DNA of 64,000 bases from Yamagishiella unicocca (taxonomy: Eukaryota; Chlorophyta; Chlorophyceae; Chlamydomonadales; Volvocaceae): positions 1,457,144-1,521,143 of the forward strand of contig BDSL01000013.1 in the NCBI GenBank assembly GCA_003116995.1, read 5' to 3'. Shown in pieces: positions 12,380-23,483 of the stretch (position 1 is its first letter; every line of letters begins with the position of its first letter). The notes beneath the pieces were generated by a model. The model was not told the DNA's origin, searched no databases, and saw only the letters and a list, made by a program, of their open reading frames with translations. Made by a program: the position numbers and the translations under genes.

Positions 12380-14263
12380 CTACAGCGCCACCCACGACAA
12401 CAGCACTGCAGCGCCAGCCAGCGCCGCGCCAAACACCGCGGAACGCCCGCCCAGGGCACCAGCCGAGCCGCTGTACGTGACTAATGCCGGCGTCGTGACA
12501 CCTGCCCGCGGCGGCGGCGCCCCTGCGCCGCCGGCCCCCGGTGCCGCCGCTGCTCCAGACGGCGCAGGCGAGGGCGCCGGCTCAGATGCCGCCGCAGGCG
12601 AGGGGACCGGCGCCGGTTCCGGCGCCGCTGCTGCTGCTGCCGCCGCCGCCGGCACTGGTTCCGGAGCCGACGCCGGAGCCGGAGCCGACGCGGGGGCCGG
12701 GTCCGGGCTGGGCGCCTGGCCATCACTGGATTTGGACTCCCCCGGATTGGAATCCCCCGCACCGGGCCCCCCGCACTCCTCCTCGCACCGCTGCGTCGTT
12801 GCGAAGTTGTTGGCGTTGCCGCCGCACCCGCCGTACACGAACTTCTCGCAGGCCTTGGCGGCTCGGTTATAGCGGAAGCGCGCGAAGCTGCCCCGGCACA
12901 CGCCCGTGTCCGCCGGCAGGCCGCACACGTCCTCGGCGGCGGCGGATTCCCCCGGCGCGAAGAGCCCCCCCGCTGCGTCGCCGTCGCTGATCTTCCCAGA
13001 GAGGGTGATCAGGGTCGATGGCAGAGTGCGATTGAGCTGCTTCAAGGCGCTGTCGCTGGCCGTTGCGTTGGCGGCGTTGGCAGCGGTGGTGGCATTGACG
13101 GGCGGCGCCGCGGCGGCGGCGGCGGCGGCTTGGCGCGCTGCGCCTGTGAGGAACAGGTCGGTGGCGTTCGCTGCAGTCGCATTATCTGGCGCCGGGGCTG
13201 CAGCAGAACCCGCAGGTTCGGGGGCTGCCGCAGGCGCGGGCGCGGGTGCGGGCGCGGGGCTGGACGGTGGAGTTTTCGGAGTTTGGGTTTCGGAGCTGAT
13301 ATTTGGGGCGGCTGCGTCCTGCTCGTCGGTGTCGTCCAGGTAGGCCTCTCCTACCGCGTCATCCGGAGTGGCTGACGTCGCGTCGTTTTGCGGGCGGGGC
13401 GGAGGCGCAGGCGCGAGCGCAGGGCGAGGGGGGTTACAATAAAAGAACCGGTAGGGCGAGGGGAGGGGGGTTCGTAAGGCCCTGCTAGCAGGCTGCGACT
13501 CCTGAGGAGGTGCGCAGGGTGGCATCGCGGAGTTCGTTTGCGGCCCCGCGGCGGCCCAAGGCTGGGCAGCGACTGTACTACGGTCAGGCAGGCGAGGAAA
13601 CAACCAGGCGGCACCACCTCGTACCTGTTGCTGCTGCCGCTGCTGCAGGGCTTTCCGCAGCTTTGCTGTCCTCGGCCTCAGCTGGCGTGGGCGACTGCGC
13701 GGGTTCAGCGGAATCAGCTGGAGGCAGGGCGGGGCTCTGCGGCTGCTCCGGCCCAGGAGCACTGGAAGGAGCAGGGGCCGGGTCCGGGGCCGAGGCCGGG
13801 GTTGCCTCTGGCGACGGCGGCGTCGAGGAGGCTGGGGCTCCGCCGCCTCCTGCGCGGCGTCGTGCTAGTGCCTGCTCGATGAGCGAAGCCCCTCGACCTG
13901 AGATCTGGTTGGCCAGCTCAGCGGGGGAGGTGGCGGCTGGCTGCGCGGACCTGCGGTGCGGGGAGGGGGAGGGGCGCCGCGGTGGGGAGTGGCGTGAAAA
14001 CCGTTGACACGAAAACGACAGGATAGTGGGCGCATGGTTGGGGAGGGGGAGGGGGAGGCGGGCGCTGGAGGTGCGGGCTGCGGTGACAGTGGTGGGGGCT
14101 GGTGGGGGGACGTGCGAGGTGTTGCAGGCCCGCGTAGGCTACAAGGTGGCCTCATGATGCTAGCAGCCGCTCCGACCCACCCTGGAGTGGGCGCCAGGAC
14201 GGCAAGCAGCAGCAGTGCTGCCGCGAGCCCGGGCAGGGCGGAGGCGCTGGAGGGCCGCCTCAT
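12380..14263 (-). CDS. Secreted, probably GPI-anchored protein with one Kunitz/BPTI domain
   Basis: Predicted cell-surface serine-protease inhibitor or adhesion protein. Three exons on the minus strand: 14263-14181, 13950-13625 and 13371-12380, giving about 466 aa with consistent phases. Exon 1 encodes a signal peptide (MRRPSSASALPG, then a long hydrophobic Leu/Ala run ending APTPG). Exon 2 and the start of exon 3 are Pro/Ala/Glu-rich. The Kunitz domain (first to last Cys 12925-12773) has six cysteines with spacing 8-15-7-12-3, exactly that of BPTI, plus the FVYGGC and NNF hallmarks. The residue after the second Cys (P1) is Arg, which suggests trypsin-like specificity. A Pro/Ala/Glu/Ser tail follows, then a C-terminal hydrophobic segment (FGAALAGAAVLLSWVAL) typical of a GPI signal. 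The exon 3 acceptor is inferred; the second intron contains a dispersed repeat. Kunitz domains are mostly an animal fold, so the target in an alga is unknown. Confidence 0.82.
12773..12925 (-). other. Kunitz/BPTI domain (first to last Cys)
   Basis: Six cysteines are arranged C-x8-C-x15-C-x7-C-x12-C-x3-C, with TGVCRGSF at the reactive loop and KFVYGGCGGNANNF in the core. No conserved residue position is broken. The three disulfides can be assumed as 1-6, 2-4 and 3-5 by family rule. Confidence 0.93.
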
Positions 14264-14995
14264 GGTGTGCGGTGGAGGATTCGAGGGAAACCCGTGTGCG
14301 GTGGAGGAGGGGAAGGCGGTATGGGGAGCGTTGGGATGCCTGGCGGGGGCCTGGCGCCTGGCCTGCCTGGCGGGGCGAGGCTTCCAGCACAGGGTAGGAC
14401 GGCGGAGGGCAGTCCTGGACGCGTGGCCTTGGCGGTCCCGTGGGTCTCTCCCGGCGAAACGATAAAAAGCAGGCAGAGCTTCACACAGGCGCTTAGGAAA
14501 AAATATCAAACTTTTACGAGCGATGTGGACGAGGGCTGCGTGCGCCTGTCTCTGCGTTTTCAGGCTGAGGGTCAGCAGCTGTGGAAAGTACGCAAGCGAA
14601 CGAGGATGGTATGTCCTGCTGACGAGGGTGACGCCCTGGCAACGAAATTTGAGGCTGCGCGGTATCGCCGCACTTGATGGATGCTGATGGGTGCCGCTCG
14701 GGTGATGACAGGTGATGGTTGGCCTTTCACCGCCGCCGTACAGTTTACCGTTACGCCCGACCGGCCGCCCCACTCAGGTAGACCCTCGCCCGCCTGGGCC
14801 CCGCTTCCCCACACCTCGCCCACATGCACTCGCGCCCTGGCTAGCTCCCGCGGCCCCGCTCGGCTCCCCGCCCCCCCTCGCGAATGACTTCCATTCCTCC
14901 CCCGTGACCTCCCCACCCAGCGATCCCGAACGACGTCGACTGCGACAGCGAGCGGCGAACCGTCGCGCGCGAGCAGACAGCAGCCAGCCGGCATC
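14264..14995. other. Divergent promoter region between two secreted-protein genes
   Basis: About 730 bp separate the start codons of the Kunitz gene (leftward) and the unrecognised secreted protein (rightward). It must hold both promoters and 5' UTRs. No TATA box or known algal motif stands out. Confidence 0.5.
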
Positions 14996-17900
14996 ATGGC
15001 CCCACCACCATCCCCGCAAGCGGCCCCGCCGCGCCCACTGCTGCTGGTGCTGCTGCTGGTGTTACTAATGGCAGCACCATTCGCACTTTTCGCGGCCGCC
15101 GCGGAAGAGCTCTTCCACGCGCCCTTCCACGCGCCCGCGGTCGCCTCCCAGACCCTGGTTACGCTTCATAGCGCGAAGACGAACCCGAATGCGACCCCGA
15201 CCCAGATCCAAGATCAACTCGATGGTCGGACCCCGACCCAGATCCAAGCCCCGATCCAGATTCTTCTCGCGACCCAGCTCCGCGCCCTGGCTTCGCTCTC
15301 ATCTCGTGGCCAGCAGCTACCTGCCTCACCGGGCCTTATGGCCCCCCCGCCTCCTGACCCGGCCCTGTCACCCCTGGCTGCTGGCGCGACCCAGCGGACC
15401 GCACAGCAGCACTGGGCATGGCGGCGCATGGAGGCGGCAGGGGCGGGGGCATACACGGCGGCCGCGGCCCGGCTGCAGCTGGGGGCCACCGTGCTACAGC
15501 GAGGGGCGGCGGCGCTGCTGGCAGCTGCAGCAGCCCACCGGCAGCTGGACCAGCCGACCGCCTTTCGCTCCAGGCGCATGCTGCTGCTAAAGGCGGCGGC
15601 GGCGGCGGAGGCGGAGGAGGAGGAGGGCAGCCAGGCACCCCTGGGCGGGGCCGGAGAGTTGAAGGTAGGAGTCAGCGGCGGCGGCGGTGTCGGGATGGGA
15701 ATGGTCTGTGGAGGCGACCGTATGGGACAATGGTAGGAAGACGCAGGACGCCTTCGGATTGGATTAGGAAAACACGTCAGGAGGGGCAGGCGCACATCGC
15801 CTGGGGATTGATTCCGTGGGCTGGCTGACTAAGGCAGCGGCTCTGTCCCTGGTGTGTGTGCCGTACACCACAGGCGCGTGGCCCCAGGCTGGAGTGCTTG
15901 TCGTGCAGTCCAGGGTACGACGATGGCGACGACGAGGACTACGACGCGTACGACAGCCAGGTGCCGTACGTGTACCCCAGCTCCAAGCAAAGCACCGGCA
16001 TCGACGAGGCCTTTTTGGGCAGCTTGGAGGGGCAGCTGCTGGGTTTGGTCAACCAGCTGGCAGGCGGTGAGGCGCTGCTCCTCGGCATTGCAAAGCTCTG
16101 GGGCGTTTCGAGGGAGACCCGTGGATGCCCTAAAAAACCGTTTAGAACAGGCGTTTTGAGATGCATGCTGGAGAACTGGGGTGGGGAAAGCTCTGGGGCG
16201 GGGAAGCAGTGCTCATAAACAGAAGCCCAAGCGATTTCGAAAGAGGGCGCATCTTCACCGAAACCTCCCGTTTTGGTTCATGGACTCAGAGAAAGTACGA
16301 TGACGAACGCTGTACGATGCCCCCAGCCATTCACTCCCCTGCACCCCTGCACTCTCCCCCACCTTCCCGGCCCCTCCCCCGCCCCCAGACGTCACCAAGC
16401 TAGGCTCCCGGTCCAGCGCCACCTCCGCCGCTGCGGGCGCCTCCGAGCTTCAGCGCCGCAACGCCACCTCCCGCCTGCAGCAGGACCCCGACCGCAGCTT
16501 CGGCTTCTACACCAGTGGCGCCTCGGTGATCGACCCCGAGCTAGCGGCGGCGCTGGCGGCGGGCTTCTCGGCGTCGGTGGTCAAAGACGTGGCCAGTGGG
16601 TAGTATAAAAACCGTATTACGCAACGGGACAGGTGGCCAGTGGGTAGGGGTGCGGGCACACCGACTCCTCCGCCAAGTGCATTGGTGAAGCTGACAACCC
16701 GCATGCGTGCACGCAACTACACGTGCACATGGTTCTACCTCTTGGTCTGGAACCCACTGCAACCGTTACAACAACGTGCCAAACGCTCAAGCAAGCAGCA
16801 GAAGCGCCCAGTTCGCGTCGTGCGCGTGGGTTGCCGCTTGCCGGGCAGATAGCGCGCTGAGTTCGTAGCCCTACAGAAAGCTACACTGCAAGCTGATCGC
16901 CGCCCGGGCATGCCACCTGCGCCTGCTCTTGTTCTGCAGCCGCGGGAGCGCCGACGGCGAGCTTCGGAGCGGCCGGCCAGACGCTGGCTGTGGGCAACAC
17001 AAGCACCCCGGGGCAGGGGGACGCGGGCGCCCGGGCGCTGGCGGGTGGCCTGTCGCGCGCAGGTCAGTGCCGCTCACCGTGACTGCTACTTGGGCTACTT
17101 ACTGCAGCCCCCCAGGCCCCCCCAGGCCCCTCCAGCGCCTCCACTGTAGCCCCCCAGGCCCCTCCAGCGCCTCCAGGCAGCCCCCCAGGCCCCTCCACTG
17201 CAGCCCCCCAGGCCCCTCCAGGCCCCTCCAGCGCCTCCAGGCAGCCCCCCAGGCCCCTCCAGCGCCTCCACTGTAGCCCCCCAGGCCCCCCCAGGCCCCT
17301 CCAGCGCACCACCCCCCAGGCTCCAACCCACTGTAACCGTTACAACAACAACCACGAGTCTACGACACTAACGGCATCTATCCTCGTAATGCTACGCTTC
17401 CATGCGAAGATGAGACGCTGCTTCCTCGCCTGCTGTCCTGGCTGGGCGGCTGGCTGGCTCCGCAGGCGAGCAGGCGGTGGACACCCGCACCACAGTCGCA
17501 ACGGGGCCCGTCACCACCATCTTCACGGGTCGGCTGCGCACCGGTGCCAGCAGCCAGGACGGAGTGGGCGGCGAGGGAACAGGTGCGGGCAGGGGTGTGT
17601 GAAAGGAAGCCCGTGGACGGTACGGGGAGGGGGTGCCGGCTGCAGGAACCCCCTCCCCTCCCCTCCCCGAATCGCTGCCATTCTGGACGCACGCGTGCAT
17701 CGGAGTGCGTGTGTGTATGTGTGGGTGGGTGGGTGTGCGGGTGGGTGCGGGTGGGTGCGTGTGCGAGTGTGCACTTTACTGGTAGGCGGCGCCGAGGCAG
17801 CAGGCTGCCTGCTGACTAGCTTGGCCCATCGCCGTACAGGCCAGCAGTCGGACTTCCGGCTGGTCTCCGCCTCCCTCGCCACGTACTCCATGTCCGACAA

Positions 17901-20153
17901 CCAGCTCCCCGGCCAGCAGCAGCAGCTGCTGGACCAGCAGCAGCGGGACCGGCAGCAGGCGGCGCGCGAGCTCGCGGAGAAGCAGAGGAAGGCGCTGCAG
18001 GGGCTGCCCAAGGCGCTGCAGGATGAGCAACAGCGCAAGGAGGCTGAGAAGTGGCGGGAGGAGCAGCTGCAGGATGAGCAACAACAGCGCAAGGAGGCTG
18101 GGAAGTGGCGGGAGGAGCAGCTGCAGGAGATAGAGCTCCGAGACGCCTACGCCGGTGCGGCTGATGGCGCGGAGGCTGACGTAACGGACGCCTTGGCGCC
18201 GCCGACGGCGTCAGACACTTCGAGCGGGAGTGGCTTGACCGAGATCGACGACGACGTCGGCGGCGGCTTGAAGAGGCCTGGCGGCAAGGCTCCAAAACCA
18301 GCGTGAGTCAGGGCGGTTGCTGCTGCTGTCACTGCCGCATGCAGAGGGTGCAGCCACGTCCGTGGCACGACGAGAGCGGCCTCTTCCGCACACCTCTTCC
18401 CTGTTCATCAGTTCAATAACGCGGCGGTGGGATGGAAGCCGTGTGGCAGGTGGGACAGGGCGCACGAAGGCGCACGCGGCGGCAATGGCCTAGGCCGTGC
18501 TACCCCCACCGCCGCCTGAACCCTATCGTACGAGCCCCGCACATGCGCGTCGTACGCGTCGTACAACCCGCAGGAACAGCGGCGGCGCGGCTGCCTCCAT
18601 GCGGGTTCAGCACACCGACCTGCCGGACTTCCCCTCAGACGTGGACACCAATACGGTGGGCGAGCTGAGGACGTTCGGAGCGACCAACCTGTTTGGCTGG
18701 ACCAGGTGGGATGCGATGCGGTGTGGTCGATGCGGGGAAGAGGTGATGGGTTGTTTTTATAAGGGAATCCGTGGGGGGACCGTGGCGCGAGTGCTTCGTC
18801 GAAGGCCTCTGAAGGACCTGGGTCTGCGGATTTTGATTCCGACAGCAAATATTGAGCCAATGACTGATCGTGTGCCCCGCGGCATGAAGAGAAGACGCCG
18901 GGCTTGCCAGCGGTAGGTGTAGGTGTAGTGAGTGCCCGTGGCGGTGTTTCAGTGATCGGTGCAAGGATGACAAGGCAGCCTGGATGGTCGGGAGGTAACC
19001 GTAAGTACACATACAAATAGCTGCCTTCAGAGAAAAGTCCGTTGCTTCATAGACCGCTCATGGAATCAGCATCTAGGTTGCGGCCCACGCTATGTGCCCC
19101 TCTGCTGCCGTCGCTCGAACGCAGGGGGGCGATCCAGGCCTTCGGGGGGGCCGCCGGCACCGACAGCAGCCGTGTCCGCACGGAGGGGGGCGCCTTCGGC
19201 ACCAACGCGGGCTCCAGCAGCGTCTTCACCGTCGGCGTCACGCAGCTGCAGGTATGGCGTGGGCACACACGTCCCGCCGCTGCTGAATGTGCGTCCCCTG
19301 TGGATAGCGACGAAACTCGCGCGCGAGGGTTTGCTCGCGGGCTGCCCTTAAAGCGTCCCAGCAAGTAATGCCCTGACGCAACACATGCGCTGCTCCCAGT
19401 CCTCGACAAAGACAGCAACCAACGCGATCCAGGCGCAACGCCGCCAGCCGACCGACCAACGCCCAGGCACCGTTGCGCCCCGAAACCATCGCGCCCTGGA
19501 ACTTCCTTTTACGCCGCTGGAAGTCCTGCCACACCAACTGCACTGCGAGTTACGGGTCCTGCTGGCCGCCTGCTGCCTCGCAGGATGTGGTCTGCAAGCC
19601 CGGCAAGGGCGCCAAAGGAAACACGGCGCTGTCGAAGCGGCGAACGAGGCGGGACGAGAAAGCAACCATGCACCAGGGGAAACTGAGCGAAGTGATCGAC
19701 GCGAGCGACAGCGACGACGATGACGATGACTCTGGGCCTGACAGAGGAGGCGGCGACGGCGAAGCTGCGGGTGAAGACGCCATGACGCAGCTTCTGCGGG
19801 CGGCTGCTGTTGGGCCGTTGCCGGGCATCCTGGTTGCACGGGAGGTGACTGGCGGCGCCGGTGGCGGCAGCAGCAGCAGTGGCAGTCGCATCGGCGGCGG
19901 AGGAGGAAGCGGCGACTATCGTGAAGACAGCGGGACACAAGTAGCGGTGGGCGGCGAGGACACGGCGGCTGCAGGTGCCAACAGCAGCAGAAGCAGCAGA
20001 AGCAGAAACAGCAGAAGCAGGGGCAGTAGCAGCAGTGGTAGCAGCAGCGACGGAGGCGGCGGCGGCAGGCGCAACGTGTACCCGTCTGCTGCCGACTGCG
20101 AGCTGCTGCAGCAGATCAGCGAGTTGCCGAGCCTGGGCTCACGGGAGGCATGA
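14996..20153 (+). CDS. Unrecognised secreted protein, multi-exon
   Basis: I do not recognise this family. Nine phase-consistent exons are proposed: 14996-15664, 15874-16066, 16389-16595, 16940-17062, 17466-17582, 17840-18302, 18574-18705, 19125-19251 and about 19416 or 19467-20153 (TGA), giving about 905-922 aa. The N-terminus is a clear signal peptide (MAPPPSPQAAPPRP followed by a Leu/Val/Ala-rich run). Next come an Ala-rich region, a CLSCSPGYDDGDDEDYD segment and short FG-containing blocks (SFGFYTSGAS, TASFGAAGQT, TFGATNLFGW, QAFGGAAGTD). A long Gln/Glu/Lys-rich, probably coiled-coil exon has a duplicated KEAEKWREEQLQDEQQ-like unit. The last exon has a Cys-containing block, then Asp/Ser/Gly-rich sequence. 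Successive phases 0,1,1,1,1,2,2,0 fit a single gene. Two acceptors for the last exon keep phase. A lumenal or cell-wall role is only inference. Confidence 0.65.
16107..16182 (-). repeat. Family-A dispersed repeat, copy 4 (secreted-protein intron 2)
   Basis: Inverse orientation, with CGAGGGAGACCCGTGGATGC, AAACCGTTTAGAACAGGCG and GAGATGCATGCTGGAGAACT. It begins about 40 nt after the donor at 16067. Confidence 0.85.
17106..17318. repeat. Imperfect minisatellite in intron of the unrecognised secreted-protein gene
   Basis: A C-rich array built from variants of CCCCCAGGCCCCTCCAGCGC plus short spacers fills most of the intron 17063-17465. Each unit contains AG dinucleotides after pyrimidine runs, so it is rich in false splice acceptors. 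Confidence 0.85.
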
Positions 20154-21209
20154 CGGGGCGGTTTCACCCCGTCGGGTGCGAGAGGCGGCGGTAAGCTGTC
20201 CAGCGGGGTGGCCTGCTGCGGAGGTATGCGGCGGTAGCAATGACCACGTAATATATATATACCGGCTCGCGAGCCAGGTCGAGTAGCTTGGTGGGGATAA
20301 GGCTGTAGTGGGCCTGGTGGTCGTCTTCCGTCAACGCCACGGATGCAACTACACCTGGCTACACACCGCCTCCCACCGGCATTCGGGTCGCTGAGTCCCA
20401 TCACGCACAATTCACGCCACGCGGGGCTGTACGGGTGTTCACCTGCTCGTCCTACGTGCGACCTACTCGGCGAGAAGCACGCGCCCCTGAGCGCCACCTG
20501 GCGCCACGAAGACTGTGTAGAGGGCCAACGTGATCAGAGGCGCTGTGAGCAACCAGGAAAGGGCGTCATGTGATTACACGCGTAGGTGCGCGATGCGAGG
20601 TGTGCGGAATTTTTTATTTCTTGGTGTGGCGCCGTCGGGGGCCAGCAAACCGTGAAGCTGTAGGGCATCGTTAGGCAGGGCTCCATTGCGCCAACCGTCG
20701 CTGTTTATTAGAGTTGGATCGTGTTGAGTGCACCTGTGCGGTTGTGTAGCGGACGATTGGTCCAAGATGCGTAATGAAGTAAGGGAAGGTTGATGGCTGC
20801 AGCGTAACGCGAGAAATTGGCGATTTCGCGCGACCTTGCAAAGTGTTAAGTGAACCTTGAGTAAAATGTGCGTGTTTGGGCGTACCAGATCAGCAGCCAA
20901 AGGGCATGCGACCGTATTCTGGTCTCTCCTTGCGTCCCTGCGAGTCCAGCAGGGTCAAGAAGCTCGGCCTCCCTGCCTCACGATGCCTCAACCAACATCC
21001 ATCCGTCCATCCATACATACGGGTGTGAGCAATCAATCGTGGTATGTCCACTACTAACCCATATTGCGCGCAATGGGGCCCCCTTGCAGCCCATGATGAC
21101 CGAAAACCCTACCTAAGCACCGGCGTCAGGCACAGTTCCAGGGCGCAACGCAGCAGGCGCAGGCGGTGGACTACTCGTGTACAGCAAATAAACATATGAA
21201 AGAGCAATA
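20154..21209. other. Intergenic region with no gene seen
   Basis: 3' flank of the secreted-protein gene. It contains a short (AT)n run at 20251-20261 and moderately GC-rich unique sequence. No conserved coding block was found on either strand. Confidence 0.5.
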
Positions 21210-21314
21210 TGACGAGGACGGGATTTGAACCCGCGCCCTTACGGACTAGTACATTCATCCGATGTGATCGGATAGTCCTGAAACTAGCGCCTTAGACCGC
21301 TCGGCCACCTCGTC
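21210..21314 (-). tRNA. trnL-CAG: tRNA-Leu(CAG) with a 25-nt intron
   Basis: Minus-strand class II tRNA. The acceptor stem GACGAGG pairs perfectly with CCTCGTC, followed by discriminator A as expected for Leu. The D-stem is GCC/GGC with loop GAGCGGTCTAA. The anticodon stem CTAGT/ACTAG encloses loop TTCAGG-T with anticodon CAG. The variable arm is TCCGTAAGGGC and the T-loop TTCAAAT. An intron of about 25 nt (plus-strand 21252-21276) sits one base 3' of the anticodon, the canonical eukaryotic position. It contains a short ATCCGAT/ATCGGAT hairpin. It reads CUG, normally the dominant Leu codon in these algae. No CCA is encoded. Confidence 0.95.
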
Positions 21315-21796
21315 CAATCGTACGGCTGATCGCTCAACCGAATAGATGACAATTAATTAAGCACAAGGGACATATATCGAGCTAAAAATTAGGCCGTAAT
21401 TTGTCGTACAAACCCGGGCGGGCTTGGGTTTGCCCCGCAAGGACTGGGGTGACGTGGGGGTGGACCACCCATTTTTGTTCGTAACCGGGGGTCGGCTCAT
21501 GTGCGCCGTGCCGCCCTAGCTAGCCTGCCTTGGCTGCTGTTTGTTCTTTCGTTCTTTCTTTCCTGGTGCCACCTTTGCTGGTTCGAGATACGAGTGGTGC
21601 GGGTGATGGGCAGGTGAGCCAATGGGGGCTTTTGTGGTGGTTTTGACGCGTAAGGGTGGCCTGCATGGGGCCGTGTCCTGCCGTCGCTTGTGCTGACTTT
21701 GCATGATGCTGTTTGCCTGCTGTTGCCCGTACCCGACCTTGGTTCCGTGTCTCTTCCGCAGTGCTTTCCCGCCGGGATAAGGGCGGGTGCCGCCTG

Positions 21797-21997
21797 TCGT
21801 GCGGCCACTGTAACGCGGTCTCTCTCTCTCTCACAAACCGCCACCCATTTCCGGGGGGGTAAACGGAAGTACTGGCACGGGGACCTGCGACTTCCGTAAC
21901 AGGGGCGTGCATGGCCCTGCCAACCGGGTGAGAGCCCCGGACCCCAACCCAACACTTTATCGTGCGGCCACTGTAACGCGGTCTCTCTCTCTCTCTT
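21797..21997. repeat. Directly repeated 36-bp segment ending in (CT)n
   Basis: TGCGGCCACTGTAACGCGGT followed by a CT run occurs at about 21797-21832 and again at about 21962-21997. The two copies are nearly identical. Confidence 0.8.
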
Positions 21998-22108
21998 ACT
22001 AGGGAAGCTGGAACAAGGCAGCTGGAAAATCAGCTGCCTAGGGGGCCGCGCGAGTGAGCTTACCTCCTCCTACCCGGCCGCGCCCGGCGGTTGGGCGGCG
22101 CGGGTTAC

Positions 22109-22190
22109 GCTTGCAGGCGTATATGCTTGCAGGCGTATATGCTTGCAGGCGTATGCTTGCAGGCGTATGCTTGCAGGGGTATGCTTGCAG
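22109..22190. repeat. Short tandem repeat, unit GCTTGCAGGCGTAT
   Basis: About six copies of a 14-16 bp unit, the first two carrying an extra AT. The last copy varies (GGGGTAT). Confidence 0.9.
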
Positions 22191-23483
22191 CGGGTGTAAT
22201 AGCGCCTGCGCCGGTACCACCTTCATACCTCCTAAGAGGGGGTAAGCATATTCACATGACATATATGGCCTTCTCCGTTGCAGGAACCTCGTCGTATCAG
22301 TGCGGAAGTGTGTATTTCAGGCCTTACCTCGTCGTACTGCACGGGCAGTTGCACATCAATTTGTGCAGTATAACTCCACGTCCCGCCTCCACGTCGGAGC
22401 CCCTTCATCATACTGTGCGGAAAATGTGCACGCCAGGTCCGATAGGGAGCTTAGCGTAAGGGGCCAATGGCATCTCTCGTGAGTTGGGGACGTGCTTGGG
22501 CGTTGTGTACCGGTGTGCGACCGGTGCTATGTGTTGTTGCTGTGTGTTAGTAATTGTGCATTGTGCGGTGGTGCTGTGCGGTGATGTGCCTTGGCATGCA
22601 TCCTCAAAAACTCCAATCCTCAACCCCCACCGGCCCGATGCAGGCGAAACAGGAGATTTGGGAGGGACCATCCGACGACACATGCTATTCACTAGCCCAT
22701 ACCGTTTTCAACCGCCGGGTCTGCACAGTCACTGCTGAACTAACAGGTCAGACGTGGTGAGACGCCCCGAGCTGCTTAAGACCGGCCGGATCTGTGCACC
22801 CATCTCTTCCCCCCTGCGCACCTCGGAACTCGAGCCCTACTGTAGGACATGGCAAAACCAGCCGCACTGGATGCCGGATTCCATCCCTGAGCCTGGACGT
22901 AAACTATGGGAGACGTAAAGCGCGGGAAAAGTGAACCATGGGAAACGTAAACTGATGTCGATGGTCAAACGTCTGGACGGCCAGTCGTCCTTATGTCAGC
23001 CCCTTCGCTTTCGGCCGTATGCGATAATTGTCCACGTTTACACGGTTGCCCTCCCCGCAACCGTCCGCCCTTGCCGCAGGCCAAGGCCAGGGCCCGCCGG
23101 GCACATTTTGTTTTGCTCCCTCCATGGGACGAAGCTTCCTGTAGGTAACCACCCAAGAGGACACTAACTCTAACTGTGATTGTTATGGGTGCGCGATTGG
23201 TGTAGATCGCCCAAGCCCTGTGGAACAAGCACAGCGGAGTCGAACAGGCGACAACTGCAGAACCAGCGCGATGCGATCAGATTATCTGGAATAATTGCCG
23301 TTGCTGGGGCCCTCACTTGCCCTGTAGCTGCTAAATGGGAAGGTGCGGCTTGGCGCGGAATGCGACAGTTACAAGAGAGGCAGTACGAATGCGTGACATA
23401 TGCAGGTCACGAAACTTCTCAAGCCTGTTTGTTACTGAAAAGCTACGAACTACATGGTCAGCTAGCGATTCGTACGCATTAGC

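Larger units (their letters stand above)
21315..23483. other. Intergenic region upstream of the formyltransferase gene
   Basis: No gene recognised. It holds a duplicated segment (21797-21832 and 21962-21997, each ending in a CT run) and a tandem repeat at 22109-22190. The rest is unique sequence. The formyltransferase promoter should lie in the last few hundred bases, but no motif stands out. Confidence 0.5.

Noticed and set aside
12006..12872. Plus-strand frame of 288 codons opposite the Kunitz exon
   Set aside because: It is an Ala/Gly-rich mirror of the Pro/Ala-coding minus strand. The minus strand carries the intact Kunitz motif.
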